64,000 nt of DNA from Burkholderia pyrrocinia (GTDB lineage: Bacteria; Pseudomonadota; Gammaproteobacteria; Burkholderiales; Burkholderiaceae): assembly GCF_001028665.1 (NCBI RefSeq), contig NZ_CP011504.1, positions 2,542,001 to 2,606,000 on the forward strand, read 5' to 3'. Position numbers and translations under genes: made by a program. Of the stretch, positions 17,825 to 26,731 are shown piece after piece. The stretch's first letter is position 1; every line of letters begins with the position of its first letter. Under the pieces are notes generated by a model, which was given only the letters and a program-made list of their open reading frames with translations, did not search any database and was not told the DNA's origin.

Positions 17825-18268
17825 TCATTTCCCGGCTGGCGTTGCCGTGTCGTGCGGCGGCGTTGCCGTTCTCGCATCGCGCTGATAGAAGCCCGGAAAC
17901 CGGTCGAGCTGCCGCCGCGCGGCCGCTAAATCCGTGTCGTCGCCGAGCACCGCGCTCGAAAACCCCGTGCGCTCCATCAGCAGCAACTGGTCGACCAGCA
18001 CGTCGCCGGTCGCGCGCAGGTCACCGGCAAAGCCGAAGCGCTTGCGCAGCAGGTACGCCTGGCTGTACGCACGACCGTCGGTGAACGACGGGAACTGCAG
18101 GTCGATGCGTGCAGCCTGCGCGATCCGTGCGGCGAGCGGCGGCAGTTCCTCGTCGTTGCCGATCGTCAGCGTCGCGTCGTCGTGCTGCTGCGTGTCGCCC
18201 GCGTGTTCGGCCGGCGTCAGCAACCGGATGCGTGCGTTCGTGCTTGCGTTGTCGCTGGCTTGCGTCAT
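17825..18268 (-). CDS. DUF934 protein associated with sulfite reduction
   Basis: A 147-residue protein of the DUF934 family, ending in the characteristic run around RKRFGFAGDLRATGDVLVDQ and MERTGFSSAVL. DUF934 genes regularly follow cysI in proteobacteria and are presumed accessory to assimilatory sulfite reduction, but no activity is established. The start at 18268 overlaps the cysI stop (ATGA), implying coupled translation. No cofactor motif is visible. Confidence 0.8.
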   Translation of the reverse strand: MTQASDNASTNARIRLLTPAEHAGDTQQHDDATLTIGNDEELPPLAARIAQAARIDLQFPSFTDGRAYSQAYLLRKRFGFAGDLRATGDVLVDQLLLMERTGFSSAVLGDDTDLAAARRQLDRFPGFYQRDARTATPPHDTATPAGK

Positions 18269-20049
18269 GCGTGCTCCGCCTGGTGGCGCGCGTCGTTCGC
18301 GGCGGCCTTGAAGGGTTCCGCGCCGATGCGGCGCACCGTGTCGATGAATCGTTCGCTGCGGCCGTCCGCATCGATCCGCGCATCGAGATACGCGTTGACG
18401 ATCGCGTCGACGACGTCGACGATCTCGTCCGCCGAGAATGACGGGCCGATCACCTTGCCCGGCCGCGCGGGGCCGCTCGCGGTCGAGCCGTCCGACCCGC
18501 CGAGCGTCACCTGGTACCACTCCGCGCCGTCCTTGTCGACGCCGAGGATGCCGAGATGGCCACTGTGATGGTGGCCGCACGAGTTGATGCAGCCGCTGAT
18601 GTGCAGGTCGATGTCGCCGACGTCGTGCAGCAGGTCGAGATCCTGGAAGCGCTCGGCGATCGCATCGGCGATCGGGATCGAGCGCGCGTTCGCGAGCGCG
18701 CAGAAGTCGCCGCCCGGGCACGCGATCATGTCCGTCAGCAGCCCGACGTTCGCGCTGGCGAGACCGATTGCGCGTGCGTTTTCCCACAGCAGGAACAGGT
18801 CGTCGACGTGTACCCACGGCAGCACGACGTTCTGCGTATGCGTGACGCGCGCCTCGCCGGCCGAGTAGCGGTCGGCGAGATCGGCAAGCGCGTCGAGCTG
18901 GTCCGGCGACGCATCGCCGGGTGCCTGCAGGCGGCGCTTGAACGACAGCGTGACGATGCGCAGCGCCGGGTCGCGGTGCGCGGCGACATTGCGTGCGAGC
19001 CAGCGGGCGAATGCGGGATGACGGCTTGCCTGCGCGGACATGCGTGCAATCGCGTCGTGCAGGTCGAGCGTGCGCGGCTCGAGCCGCGGCGGGACGAACG
19101 ATGCGGCGACGCGATCGAATTCGGCCTGAGGAATCGTGTGCGGGCCGCCGTCATGGCCGACGATCTGGCGGAACTCCTCCTCGACGTCGTCGATGTAGCG
19201 TTGCCCCTCGGTCTTGACGAGGATCTTGATCCGCGCCTTGTACTTGTTGTCGCGCCGCCCGTAGCGGTTGTACACGCGGACGATCGCCTCGATGTAGTTC
19301 ATCACGTGCCGCCAGGGCAGGAACGCGCGCAGCTGCGTCGCGATCATCGGCGTGCGGCCCATTCCGCCGCCGACGCTCACGCGAAAGCCGAGCTCGCCCG
19401 TGTCGTCGCGCACGAGCTTCAGCCCGACGTCGTGCCAGTCGGTCGCCGCGCGGTCTTCGGCCGCGCCGGTGATCGCGATCTTGAACTTGCGCGGCAGGAA
19501 CGCGAATTCGGGGTGCAGCGTCGTCCACTGGCGCATCACTTCGGCGAACGGGCGCGGATCGGCGATCTCGTCCGGCGCGACGCCCGCGCGCTCGTCGCAC
19601 GAGATATTGCGGATGCAGTTGCCGCTCGTCTGGATGCCGTGCATGTCGACGGTCGCGAGCAGGTCCATCACGTCGGCCGCCTTCGCGAGCGGAATCCAGT
19701 TGAACTGCACGTTGGTGCGCGTCGTGAAGTGCGCGCTGCGGGTCGGCAGGCGCAGCGTGCCGAGCAGCGCCTGCGCGTCGCTCGCGGCGCGGTAGGTGGC
19801 GTCGTCGGGCACGTCGTAGTCGCGCGCGATCCGCGCAAGCACGCGAAGCTGCGCGCTCGACAGCTCGCCGTACGGCACGGCGACGCGCAGCATCGGCGCG
19901 TGGCGTTGCACATACCAGCCGTTCTGCAGGCGCAGCGGCCGGAACGCGTCTTCGCTCAGCGTGCCGTGCTGCCAGCGTTCGAGCTGGTCGCGAAACTGGG
20001 CGGCGCGGCTCAGCACGAGCGCCCGGTCGAAATCGGTATATCGATACAT
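18265..20049 (-). CDS. cysI: Sulfite (nitrite/sulfite) reductase hemoprotein
   Basis: A 594-residue siroheme enzyme with two ferredoxin-like half domains and two siroheme domains. The cluster ligands are visible as CPGGDFC (C-x5-C) and CINSC (C-x3-C) in the C-terminal part; NCIRNISCD lies in the first half. It reduces sulfite to sulfide for cysteine synthesis. The start (MYRYTDFDRALV) has no upstream in-frame ATG that fits the family. It overlaps the DUF934 gene downstream. No cysJ lies beside it; the only CysJ-like module in the window is fused to the nitrate reductase, so its electron donor may be ferredoxin or a distant flavoprotein. Confidence 0.9.
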   Translation of the reverse strand: MYRYTDFDRALVLSRAAQFRDQLERWQHGTLSEDAFRPLRLQNGWYVQRHAPMLRVAVPYGELSSAQLRVLARIARDYDVPDDATYRAASDAQALLGTLRLPTRSAHFTTRTNVQFNWIPLAKAADVMDLLATVDMHGIQTSGNCIRNISCDERAGVAPDEIADPRPFAEVMRQWTTLHPEFAFLPRKFKIAITGAAEDRAATDWHDVGLKLVRDDTGELGFRVSVGGGMGRTPMIATQLRAFLPWRHVMNYIEAIVRVYNRYGRRDNKYKARIKILVKTEGQRYIDDVEEEFRQIVGHDGGPHTIPQAEFDRVAASFVPPRLEPRTLDLHDAIARMSAQASRHPAFARWLARNVAAHRDPALRIVTLSFKRRLQAPGDASPDQLDALADLADRYSAGEARVTHTQNVVLPWVHVDDLFLLWENARAIGLASANVGLLTDMIACPGGDFCALANARSIPIADAIAERFQDLDLLHDVGDIDLHISGCINSCGHHHSGHLGILGVDKDGAEWYQVTLGGSDGSTASGPARPGKVIGPSFSADEIVDVVDAIVNAYLDARIDADGRSERFIDTVRRIGAEPFKAAANDARHQAEHA

Positions 20050-20217
20050 GACGTGATACGCGAGAGGAGCCGCGGCGCGGCATGCGCACGGCTCGAAGGG
20101 GCGTTGCGACGGATGTCGGGCAACGGAAGACAGCGTAGGGAACGCGGTGCGGCGGGACAAGCAGCAGATCGGGACGAAAAGGGCGCAGCAGATGGCGGAC
20201 GCGGCGCCGGCGCGGGC

Positions 20218-20237
20218 CGGGCATGCGTGCATGCCCG
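20218..20237. repeat. Short inverted repeat upstream of cysI
   Basis: CGGGCATG and CATGCCCG form an 8-bp stem with a 4-nt loop. It lies between the Cys-rich small gene and cysI, both on the minus strand, and could be a terminator of the former or part of the cysI control region. No T-run follows. Confidence 0.35.
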
Positions 20238-20254
20238 TGGCCGGTTGAGGTGTC

Positions 20255-20650
20255 TTATGCGTCGGCGTCGACGACGAGCGCCGGATCGAGCGCGCGGATG
20301 CGCTGGTCGATGAAGTAGCCGCCGCCTTCCTGATAGCGCAGGAACAGGCGGCCGCACGAGCGGCAGCGGCTCACGTTGCAGCGGTTGTACGGGAAATGAC
20401 GCAGCGCGATCGGCGCGTCGTCCGACGCGTAGCGCGTACCCGTCGGATGATGTTCCGCATAGGTCGGCTCCGCATCGCCGGGCGGCGCGAGCGTGCCCAC
20501 TTCGATCAGTTGCGTGTCCTGCAGCGACAGCGGCAGGCTCGTCCAGCCGGCGAGCGAGGTCTTCGTGCACGTGCACGGCTGCGTGACGTGTGCTGCTTCG
20601 TCCGTCAGTTTCAACAGCGCGTCGTGATCGAGGTAGGGCAGTTGGCTCAT
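20255..20650 (-). CDS. Conserved-looking Cys-rich protein of unknown function
   Basis: A 131-residue cytoplasmic protein I do not recognise. It has a CTC pair near residue 26 and a cluster CNVSRCRSCGRLF near 90-103, arranged like a zinc-ribbon or metal site, followed by a tyrosine/glycine-rich segment (RYQEGGGYFIDQR). Codon use is typical of the replicon and no competing frame looks better, so it is probably real. It is 205 bp upstream of cysI on the same strand and 106 bp from the MocR gene, which hints at a link to sulfur metabolism without proving it. Confidence 0.7.
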   Translation of the reverse strand: MSQLPYLDHDALLKLTDEAAHVTQPCTCTKTSLAGWTSLPLSLQDTQLIEVGTLAPPGDAEPTYAEHHPTGTRYASDDAPIALRHFPYNRCNVSRCRSCGRLFLRYQEGGGYFIDQRIRALDPALVVDADA

Positions 20651-20756
20651 GGAAAATCGTGAAGAGGCGGTGAGATCGGCAATGTAACCCGCGCGCGGAT
20701 TGGCTGCATGGTCGTGGCCCGTGCGTTAGCGGCGCGCATCGTGCCCAGCGTGCGCA

Positions 20757-22190
20757 TTAACCGCCCTTGCGCACCGACGGCTGCGCGACCAGCTCGCCAA
20801 GCACGCGGATCGCGCGTTCGATGTCGCGGCTCCACGGATGGCCGAAGTTTACGCGCACGCAGCGCTCGAAGCCGTGCGCGGCCGAAAACAGCGGCCCCGG
20901 CGCGAAGCTGATCCCGCGCGCGATCGCCTGGCGATGCAGTTCCATCGCGTCGATCGCGTCGGGGAACGCGAGCCACAGGAAATACCCGCCTTCGGGCCGC
21001 ACCCACTCGACGCCGGCAGGCAGCCAGCGCCGCAGCGCGTCGTCCATCCGGTCGAGCTGCGAGTGCAGCGCCCCGCGCAGCTTGCGCAGATGGCGATCGT
21101 AACCGCCGTGCTCAAGATAGTTCGCGATGCCGACCTGCGCGGGAATGCTCGCCGACAGCGTCGTCATCAGCTTGAGCCGCTGCACCTTCTCCGCGAACCG
21201 GCCGGCGGCGGCCCAGCCGATCCGGTAGCCGGGCGCGAGCGTCTTCGAGAACGAACTGCAGTGCATCACGAGGCCATGCCGGTCGAACGCGCGCGCGGGC
21301 AGCGGATAGTCCGGGCCGAAATGCAGCTCGCCGTAGACGTCGTCCTCGATCAGCGGCACTTCGCGCGCCGCCAGCATGTCGACGAGCGCGCGCTTTTTTT
21401 CGGCGGACAGCGTGACGCCGGTCGGATTCTGGAAATTGGTCATGAACCAGCACGCGCGGATGTCGTGCCGGTCGAGCGCGTTCGCGAGCGCATCGAGATC
21501 GAGGCCCGTGCGCGGATCGACGGGAATCTCGACCGCGCGCAGGTCGAGCCGCTCGATCGCCTGCAGCGCCGCATAAAAACCGGGCGCTTCGACGGCGACG
21601 ACGTCGCCGGGCCGCGTGACGGCCATCAGGCACAGGTTCAGCGCTTCGAGCGCGCCGTTCGTGACGACGATCTCGTCGATCGGCTGGGACACGCCCGTCG
21701 CGAGATAGCGCCGCGCGATCTGCTGGCGCAGCGCCTCGTTGCCGGGCGGCAGGTCGACGACCGTGCTCCACGGGCTCACGAGCCGCGTGGCCTGCGCGAG
21801 CGACTTCGCGAGGCGCGGCAGCGGAAACAGTTGCGGCGACGGGAACGCGGAACCGAGCGGCACGATGCCGGGCTGCGTGGCGGCGTCGAGGACGGAGAAC
21901 ACGAGGTCGCTGATGTCCACCTTGCGCGATGCGCCGGCACGGCTCGCGCGGCGCTTCGCGGCCGGGCCTGCCTGCGGTGTTGCGCCCGGCGCGACGTAGT
22001 AGCCCGAGCGTTCGCGCGCGCGGATCAGCCCCCACTGTTCGAGCTGGTAGTACGCGCGAAACACCGTCGACTGGCTCACGCCATGCTGCGCGATGATCTG
22101 CCGCAGCGACGGCAGGCGCGTGCCGACCGCGAGGTTGCCGTTGCGGATATCGTCGGCGATCGTGTGGGCGAGGGTTTCGTAGCGTTTCAT
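20757..22190 (-). CDS. MocR-type regulator (GntR DNA-binding plus aminotransferase-like domain)
   Basis: A 477-residue chimera. An N-terminal GntR winged helix spans about residues 1-70 (LPSLRQIIAQHGVSQSTVFRAY), followed after a linker by a fold-type I aminotransferase-like domain. The PLP lysine is in SSFSKTLAPGYRIGW, with NFQNPTG upstream. MocR proteins sense amino acids or vitamin B6 through PLP and usually control a neighbouring gene. Here the upstream neighbour is a broken MFS gene, so a former target may have been lost. The start at 22190 (MKRYETLAH) gives the normal family length. Confidence 0.88.
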   Translation of the reverse strand: MKRYETLAHTIADDIRNGNLAVGTRLPSLRQIIAQHGVSQSTVFRAYYQLEQWGLIRARERSGYYVAPGATPQAGPAAKRRASRAGASRKVDISDLVFSVLDAATQPGIVPLGSAFPSPQLFPLPRLAKSLAQATRLVSPWSTVVDLPPGNEALRQQIARRYLATGVSQPIDEIVVTNGALEALNLCLMAVTRPGDVVAVEAPGFYAALQAIERLDLRAVEIPVDPRTGLDLDALANALDRHDIRACWFMTNFQNPTGVTLSAEKKRALVDMLAAREVPLIEDDVYGELHFGPDYPLPARAFDRHGLVMHCSSFSKTLAPGYRIGWAAAGRFAEKVQRLKLMTTLSASIPAQVGIANYLEHGGYDRHLRKLRGALHSQLDRMDDALRRWLPAGVEWVRPEGGYFLWLAFPDAIDAMELHRQAIARGISFAPGPLFSAAHGFERCVRVNFGHPWSRDIERAIRVLGELVAQPSVRKGG

Positions 22191-22326
22191 CGGCGTGGAC
22201 GGGGCGCGCCGTCGCCGCGCGTGGGCCGGAGTGGCGCCGCGCCGGCGGGCGCGGGCCATTGTCCGATGCGCGGCCCGAAAAGGAAAGCGCGGGCGGCGCG
22301 GCGACGGTTCGTCGGCCGCGCCGGGG

Positions 22327-22491
22327 CAGGCTGTCCGACACATATCCGCGGAGCCAGCCGCCGGGAATCGCGAGCAGCGCGGGCAGCATGCCCCACGTGC
22401 CGAGCGACGCGAGCGAGAAGCCGCGCGACTGCAGCAGGTAACTCGGAAACCACGTGATGAAGAAGCAGATCGAGAAGTTCACGCAGGCGTG
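22327..22491 (-). pseudogene. Remnant of an MFS anion/cation symporter gene
   Basis: About 55 codons translate to a stretch typical of the ACS family of major facilitators: FSICFFITWFPSYLL, then RGFSLASLGTWGMLPALL, then an IPGGWLRGYVSDSL loop. No start, no other helices and no further transporter sequence occur on either side, so this is a decayed fragment. It lies just upstream of the MocR gene on the same strand. The exact ends of homology need an alignment. Confidence 0.6.
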
Positions 22492-22820
22492 GCGTTGACG
22501 GTCATTCCCGCGGACGGAGGCGGACCGGCGCAATCGGCGTCGACGGTCGCAGGTGCGCGTGCGACGCATGCGGTGCGTCGTCATCGCAATCGTCATCGCA
22601 ATGCGAACCGGCCAGCGTCCGGCAACGCGCTTTCATCCGATCATTCGTCGCCCGACTAACCGCGTTCTTGCGCCCGCATCGATTCCGGATCGACTCCGAG
22701 CCGGGCACGTCGCCGTCGGCATGCGCGACGCCTGCCGCGTGCGGCTATTTCCAATTGCGCGCCAATACTTTTTATGGTTTCGTTGCGTGATATCGCATCG
22801 ACTCGAAAAAGGATAGTCGA
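22492..22820. other. Intergenic region before the binding-protein/cyclase operon
   Basis: No gene seen. The right end is relatively A+T-rich (CCAATACTTTTTATGG near 22760) and is the likely promoter region for the downstream operon, with an AAAGGATAG ribosome site at 22808-22816. Confidence 0.4.
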
Positions 22821-23951
22821 ATGCAGCCGGGCGATTCATACGGGGTCCGATTGATCAGGGGAATCGGCGCGCGTGCGTGCGCACGCGGCGCCGTGCGCAG
22901 GCTGTTCGTCATATTGATACTGGGCTTGCTTGCGCCCGACCTGTCGGCCTTCGCCGACTCTCCCGAAACCGTTTACGACAACGTGCTGCGCGTGCTGGCA
23001 TGGCCAGGCTATGCGGATCGCGATGTCGTCAGCGCATTCGAGGCGCAGTTTCATGTGCGTGTCGAAGTGACGTTCGTCGATTCCGACGAAGCGCTGTGGA
23101 CGCGGATGCACAGCGCGGCGCCGCCGCCGTATGACTTGCTGGCCGCGAACACGGCCGAGATCCAGCGTTACGCGCACGAACGTCTGCTCGCGCCGATCGA
23201 CCTGGCGCGCATCCCGAACCGGCGGCGGCAGTTGCCGAACTTCCAGCAGCTCGCGACGATCGGCGGGCTCGTGCAGGACGGCGCGACCTACGCGATCCCG
23301 TTCACGTATTCGTCGATGGGGCTGATCTACGACCGCAAGCAGGTTCCTTCCGCGCCGCGCTCGATGCGCGAGCTGTGGAATCCGCGCTACCGCGGCAAGG
23401 TGCTCGACTTCAACAGCGCGCAGCACAATTTCTCGTTCACGGCGCTGGCGCTCGGGTATCCCGATCCGTTTCGCCTGTCGCCCGCGCAGACGCTCGACGT
23501 CGCGCGCAAGCTGATCGACCTGCGCCGCAACCTGCTGACGTACTACACGCTTCCTGAAGAGGCGACTGCGCTGTTCGTCCAGCATCGCGCGGCGCTGATG
23601 TTCGGCAACTACGGCACGCAGCAGGTCGAGCTGCTGCGTCGCGCCGGCGCGGACGTCGGCTACGTGATCCCGGACGAAGGCGCGCTTGCATGGCTCGATT
23701 GCTGGGCCGTCACGCGCGGCGCGCAACATCCCGAACTTGCGTTCGCGTGGATCAACTACATGCTCGAACCGGCGATCGGCGCGTTGCTGACCGAGCGCCA
23801 GGGGCTCGCGAACACGCTCGAGCCGCCGCTCGGGCTCGATGCCGGGCACCAGCATCTCGTGTGGCTGCAGCCCGTCGAGGACATTGCGCGGCGCGAATCG
23901 CTGTGGGGCCGCATCGTGTCGGGCGACCGTCCGGAGCAATTCGAAAAATGA
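22821..23951 (+). CDS. PotD-like periplasmic binding protein
   Basis: A 376-residue extracellular solute-binding protein of the spermidine/putrescine (PotD) class. A basic N-terminus and hydrophobic segment (LFVILILGLLAPDLSAFA) form the signal peptide; the mature part begins near SPETVYDN. Family features include LRVLAWPGYAD, FTYSSMGLIYDR, and YVIPDEGALAWLDCWAV near the C-terminus. No permease or ATPase lies nearby; instead its stop overlaps the start of a diguanylate cyclase. It probably acts as a ligand sensor for that cyclase, as NspS does for MbaA in Vibrio cholerae. The ligand (polyamine or other) is inferred only from the family. Confidence 0.85.
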   Translation: MQPGDSYGVRLIRGIGARACARGAVRRLFVILILGLLAPDLSAFADSPETVYDNVLRVLAWPGYADRDVVSAFEAQFHVRVEVTFVDSDEALWTRMHSAAPPPYDLLAANTAEIQRYAHERLLAPIDLARIPNRRRQLPNFQQLATIGGLVQDGATYAIPFTYSSMGLIYDRKQVPSAPRSMRELWNPRYRGKVLDFNSAQHNFSFTALALGYPDPFRLSPAQTLDVARKLIDLRRNLLTYYTLPEEATALFVQHRAALMFGNYGTQQVELLRRAGADVGYVIPDEGALAWLDCWAVTRGAQHPELAFAWINYMLEPAIGALLTERQGLANTLEPPLGLDAGHQHLVWLQPVEDIARRESLWGRIVSGDRPEQFEK

Positions 23952-25729
23952 TCCGGCTCGGGCTCACGTCGAAGCTGTCGGTGCTGTTCGCATGCATCGG
24001 CGTGATCGCGTCCGGCACGACCGGCTATTACACGTATCGCGCGAACCGCACGATGCTGGTGCAGGAAGCGCAGCACAGCCTGCTGATGTCGACGCAACTG
24101 CTCGGGCAGCGCTTCACGACCGCGCTGTCCGACGTCGCCGACGATGCGCTCGTGCTCGCGCAGTTGCCGTCGTCCCCGCTCGTCGCGGGCAGCGACAATC
24201 CGGACAGCGCGCGACGCAAGCGGCTCGAGCAGGTGTATTACAGCTTCATGAGAAATCATCAGGAATACCTGCAGATTCGCCTGATCGCGAGCGGGAAATT
24301 CGGGCTCGAACGCATTCGCGTCGATCGCGACGCGCGCGGCATCGTCGTGATGCCGGAAAGCGTGTTCCAGGAAAAAGGACAGTTTTCCTACGTATTCGAT
24401 ACGCTCGCGACGGCGCCCGGCCATATCTACCTGTCGCCGATCGCGATCAACCACGAGACGGGTTCGCACGCGGCCGAAGGGCTGCCGATCCTGCGTGTGG
24501 GCACGCCCGTCATCGACGCGTCGGGCCAGACGGTCGGCGCGCTTGTCGTCGACGTCGAGCTGTCGCGCGTGTTCGACCGGCTCGAACGCGATCTGCCGGA
24601 AGACTATGCGGTGTATCTCGCGAACGAGTGGGGCGATTTCCTCTTGCATCCCGATCCATCGCAGGCGTTCGGCTTCGATCGCGGCCGGCGCGTGCTGATG
24701 CAGGACCGCTTTGCCGTCACGCGCGAGCTGTTCGACAGTGCGCGCACGAACGTGACGCTCAATGGCCTCGAGCAGCCCGACGAGGCGCCGGGACAGATGT
24801 TCGCGTTCGCACGCACGCCGTTCGGGCACGACGAGGGCAACCGCTTCGTCGTGCTCGGGATGGCGCGTCCGCTTGCGGACGTGCTGGCGCCGGCCAGCAT
24901 GCTCGGCGAACGGATCGTCCGGATGGTGCTCGTGTCGAGCCTGCTGGCGGTGATTCTCGCGATCCTGTTCGCGCGTGCGATCACGCGGCCGCTGCAGACG
25001 CTCGCGCGCGCCGCGACGCACGTGTTCGACGATCCGGCCGCCGAACGGCTGCCGGTCGGGCGTGCCGACGAGATCGGCGTGCTCGCGCGCTGTTTCGACT
25101 GCATGCGCGTCGAGATCCGCACGCAGGTCGCGATGCTGCGCGCGAAGCAGCTCGAACTCACGCACCTTGCCGGCCACGATCCGTTGACCGCGCTGCCGAA
25201 CCGTCTGCTGTTCATGGAGCATCTCGATGCCGCGATCCGGCATGCGGCGGCGGTGCGCGAAGGGCTGGCCGTGATGTTCGTCGATCTCGACCGCTTCAAG
25301 CAGATCAACGACCAGCACGGGCACTCGGCCGGCGACCGCACGCTCGTCGCGGTCGCGAAGCGCCTGAGCCTCGTGCTGCGCAGCGGCGACATGGTCGCGC
25401 GGCTCGGCGGCGACGAATTCATCGTGCTGATTTCGGACGTGCGGTCACCGGAGGTGATCGACGACGTCGCGTCGCGCATCCAGATCGTGATGGCCGAGGA
25501 ACTGGAGTTCGGCGACCGGCGTGTGGCCGTCGGGGCGAGCATCGGCGTCAGCGAGTTTCCGGCCGACGGCGCATCGGCCGAGGAACTGCTCGTCAAGGCC
25601 GACGCGGCGATGTACGCGGCGAAGGCGTCCGCACTGTGCGCGTGCGTGCGCTATCAGGACCTGGTCGGCGGCGCCGCCGCGCCGGACGAGGCCGGCGCCG
25701 GCCGCGTCGCGTCGGGCGGCAGCCGGTGA
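23948..25729 (+). CDS. Membrane-bound diguanylate cyclase with Cache-like sensor
   Basis: A 593-residue protein. A transmembrane helix at about 8-28 is followed by a ~290-residue periplasmic sensor of Cache type, a second helix near 320-342 (VSSLLAVILAILF), a HAMP linker (ARAITRPLQTLARA) and a GGDEF domain. The active-site motif is intact (GGDEF near 487), with an RxxD inhibitory site (RSGD) five residues before it. There is no EAL domain, so it should make cyclic di-GMP only. The start overlaps the stop of the PotD-like gene (ATGA). Ligand-bound binding protein may touch the periplasmic domain and set cyclase activity. Confidence 0.92.
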   Translation: MIRLGLTSKLSVLFACIGVIASGTTGYYTYRANRTMLVQEAQHSLLMSTQLLGQRFTTALSDVADDALVLAQLPSSPLVAGSDNPDSARRKRLEQVYYSFMRNHQEYLQIRLIASGKFGLERIRVDRDARGIVVMPESVFQEKGQFSYVFDTLATAPGHIYLSPIAINHETGSHAAEGLPILRVGTPVIDASGQTVGALVVDVELSRVFDRLERDLPEDYAVYLANEWGDFLLHPDPSQAFGFDRGRRVLMQDRFAVTRELFDSARTNVTLNGLEQPDEAPGQMFAFARTPFGHDEGNRFVVLGMARPLADVLAPASMLGERIVRMVLVSSLLAVILAILFARAITRPLQTLARAATHVFDDPAAERLPVGRADEIGVLARCFDCMRVEIRTQVAMLRAKQLELTHLAGHDPLTALPNRLLFMEHLDAAIRHAAAVREGLAVMFVDLDRFKQINDQHGHSAGDRTLVAVAKRLSLVLRSGDMVARLGGDEFIVLISDVRSPEVIDDVASRIQIVMAEELEFGDRRVAVGASIGVSEFPADGASAEELLVKADAAMYAAKASALCACVRYQDLVGGAAAPDEAGAGRVASGGSR

Positions 25730-25759
25730 CGGCCGGCCGGTAAAACACGCGATGCAAAC

Positions 25760-25790
25760 GCAACGAGCCCGTCGCGGACGGGCTCGTTGC
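25760..25790. terminator. Strong bidirectional stem-loop
   Basis: Perfect 14-bp arms, GCAACGAGCCCGTC and GACGGGCTCGTTGC, enclose a 3-nt loop. It lies between the cyclase stop and the converging DUF4148 gene. On the minus strand it is followed by a T-richer stretch. It is the longest perfect hairpin I found in the window. Confidence 0.75.
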
Positions 25791-25826
25791 ATGTACGGAC
25801 TGCGCGCGGGGCGCGCAGCGGCAGGC

Positions 25827-26126
25827 TCAGTGACCGAAGTAGACCGAGTCGCGCGGGCTTTGCACCTTGGCGGCCGGTGCGCCACCCTGGACGGTCGCGG
25901 CCGGTTGCGCACCGTAGCCGGTATTGTCGGCGGCGTGCACGCGGGCTTGCGCGGCCTGGATGTCGGCCGGGTAGTACGGGCTCGACTGGCTCGGCTTGTA
26001 GCCGGCTGCTTCAAGCTGGACCAGTTCGTCGCGCACCTGGGCGCGGGTCACGGTGCTTTGGGCGAATGCGCCGAACGAGGCGGACAGGGCAACAGCGGCA
26101 ACGACTGCGGAAACGAGCGATTTCAT
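25827..26126 (-). CDS. DUF4148 exported protein
   Basis: A 99-residue protein with a clear signal peptide (MKSLVSAVVAAVALSASFG, cleavage after AFA) and the DUF4148 core: TRAQVRDELVQLEAAGYKPS followed by YYPADIQAAQARV. These small periplasmic proteins are abundant and multi-copy in Burkholderia; their function is unknown. AGGTCATCATG precedes the start. It stands alone. Confidence 0.88.
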   Translation of the reverse strand: MKSLVSAVVAAVALSASFGAFAQSTVTRAQVRDELVQLEAAGYKPSQSSPYYPADIQAAQARVHAADNTGYGAQPAATVQGGAPAAKVQSPRDSVYFGH

Positions 26127-26356
26127 GATGACCTCCGATGTTTGTGTTGGCTTTCCGCGTTCGACACCATGTCGTAAGCGGTTGATTACATCGTAGGCGT
26201 CGGTCGATCTAGGGTAAACGTGGATTTCGACGAAAGATCGTTGTCGCTGAGGTAATAATCCCGGGACAAATTCCTTCTGTCCCTATTCGGTATTGCCGGA
26301 TTTGCAAGGGCGCGGTGGTGCGGGCGGGTGTCGCGGACGGGCGGGCGCCCGGTGGC

Positions 26357-26383
26357 GACGGGGGAGACGGGGGAGACGGTGGA
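26357..26383. repeat. Three 9-bp tandem units
   Basis: GACGGGGGA occurs twice in tandem and then once as GACGGTGGA, inside a ~290-bp gap (26127-26420) with no other feature. Copy number could vary between strains. The gap probably also holds the DUF4148 promoter. Confidence 0.6.
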
Positions 26384-26420
26384 CGTGGAGGTGGCGCGGG
26401 CGGGCCGCGGTGCGGCCGGA

Positions 26421-26678
26421 TCAGACGCCGTCGTCGTCGATTTCCTTGCGCTCGCGGCGTTCCTCGTTGCCGCGGCGCGCGCGCAGGCGCTGGCGCGACA
26501 GGACGGCGATCACCTGCTGGGTCGGCGCGCCGGACGGCAGTTCGTTGCGGATGCGATCGGGCACCATCGGCAGGCCCGCACGCTGCCGGCGCAGCGCCTT
26601 TGCGATTGCCCGGCGGCATTCGTCCCCGTGGCAATCCCATTCATCGCGGATTCTCTGGCAATAACGGCATTGTTCCAT
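26421..26678 (-). CDS. Small Cys-rich hypothetical protein
   Basis: An 85-residue, highly basic frame that starts MEQCRYCQRIRDEWDCHGDEC, giving a C-x2-C and a later C-x4-C near the N-terminus that could bind zinc. The rest is arginine-rich, with an acidic tail (RKEIDDDGV). I do not recognise it. There is no clear ribosome site and it is alone, so it could be a spurious frame; the ordered cysteines favour a real gene. Confidence 0.5.
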   Translation of the reverse strand: MEQCRYCQRIRDEWDCHGDECRRAIAKALRRQRAGLPMVPDRIRNELPSGAPTQQVIAVLSRQRLRARRGNEERRERKEIDDDGV

Positions 26679-26731
26679 CGGGACAGTCTAACGCGTCTTC
26701 GGGAACCGGGCAGGGCGCGGGGCCGAACGCG

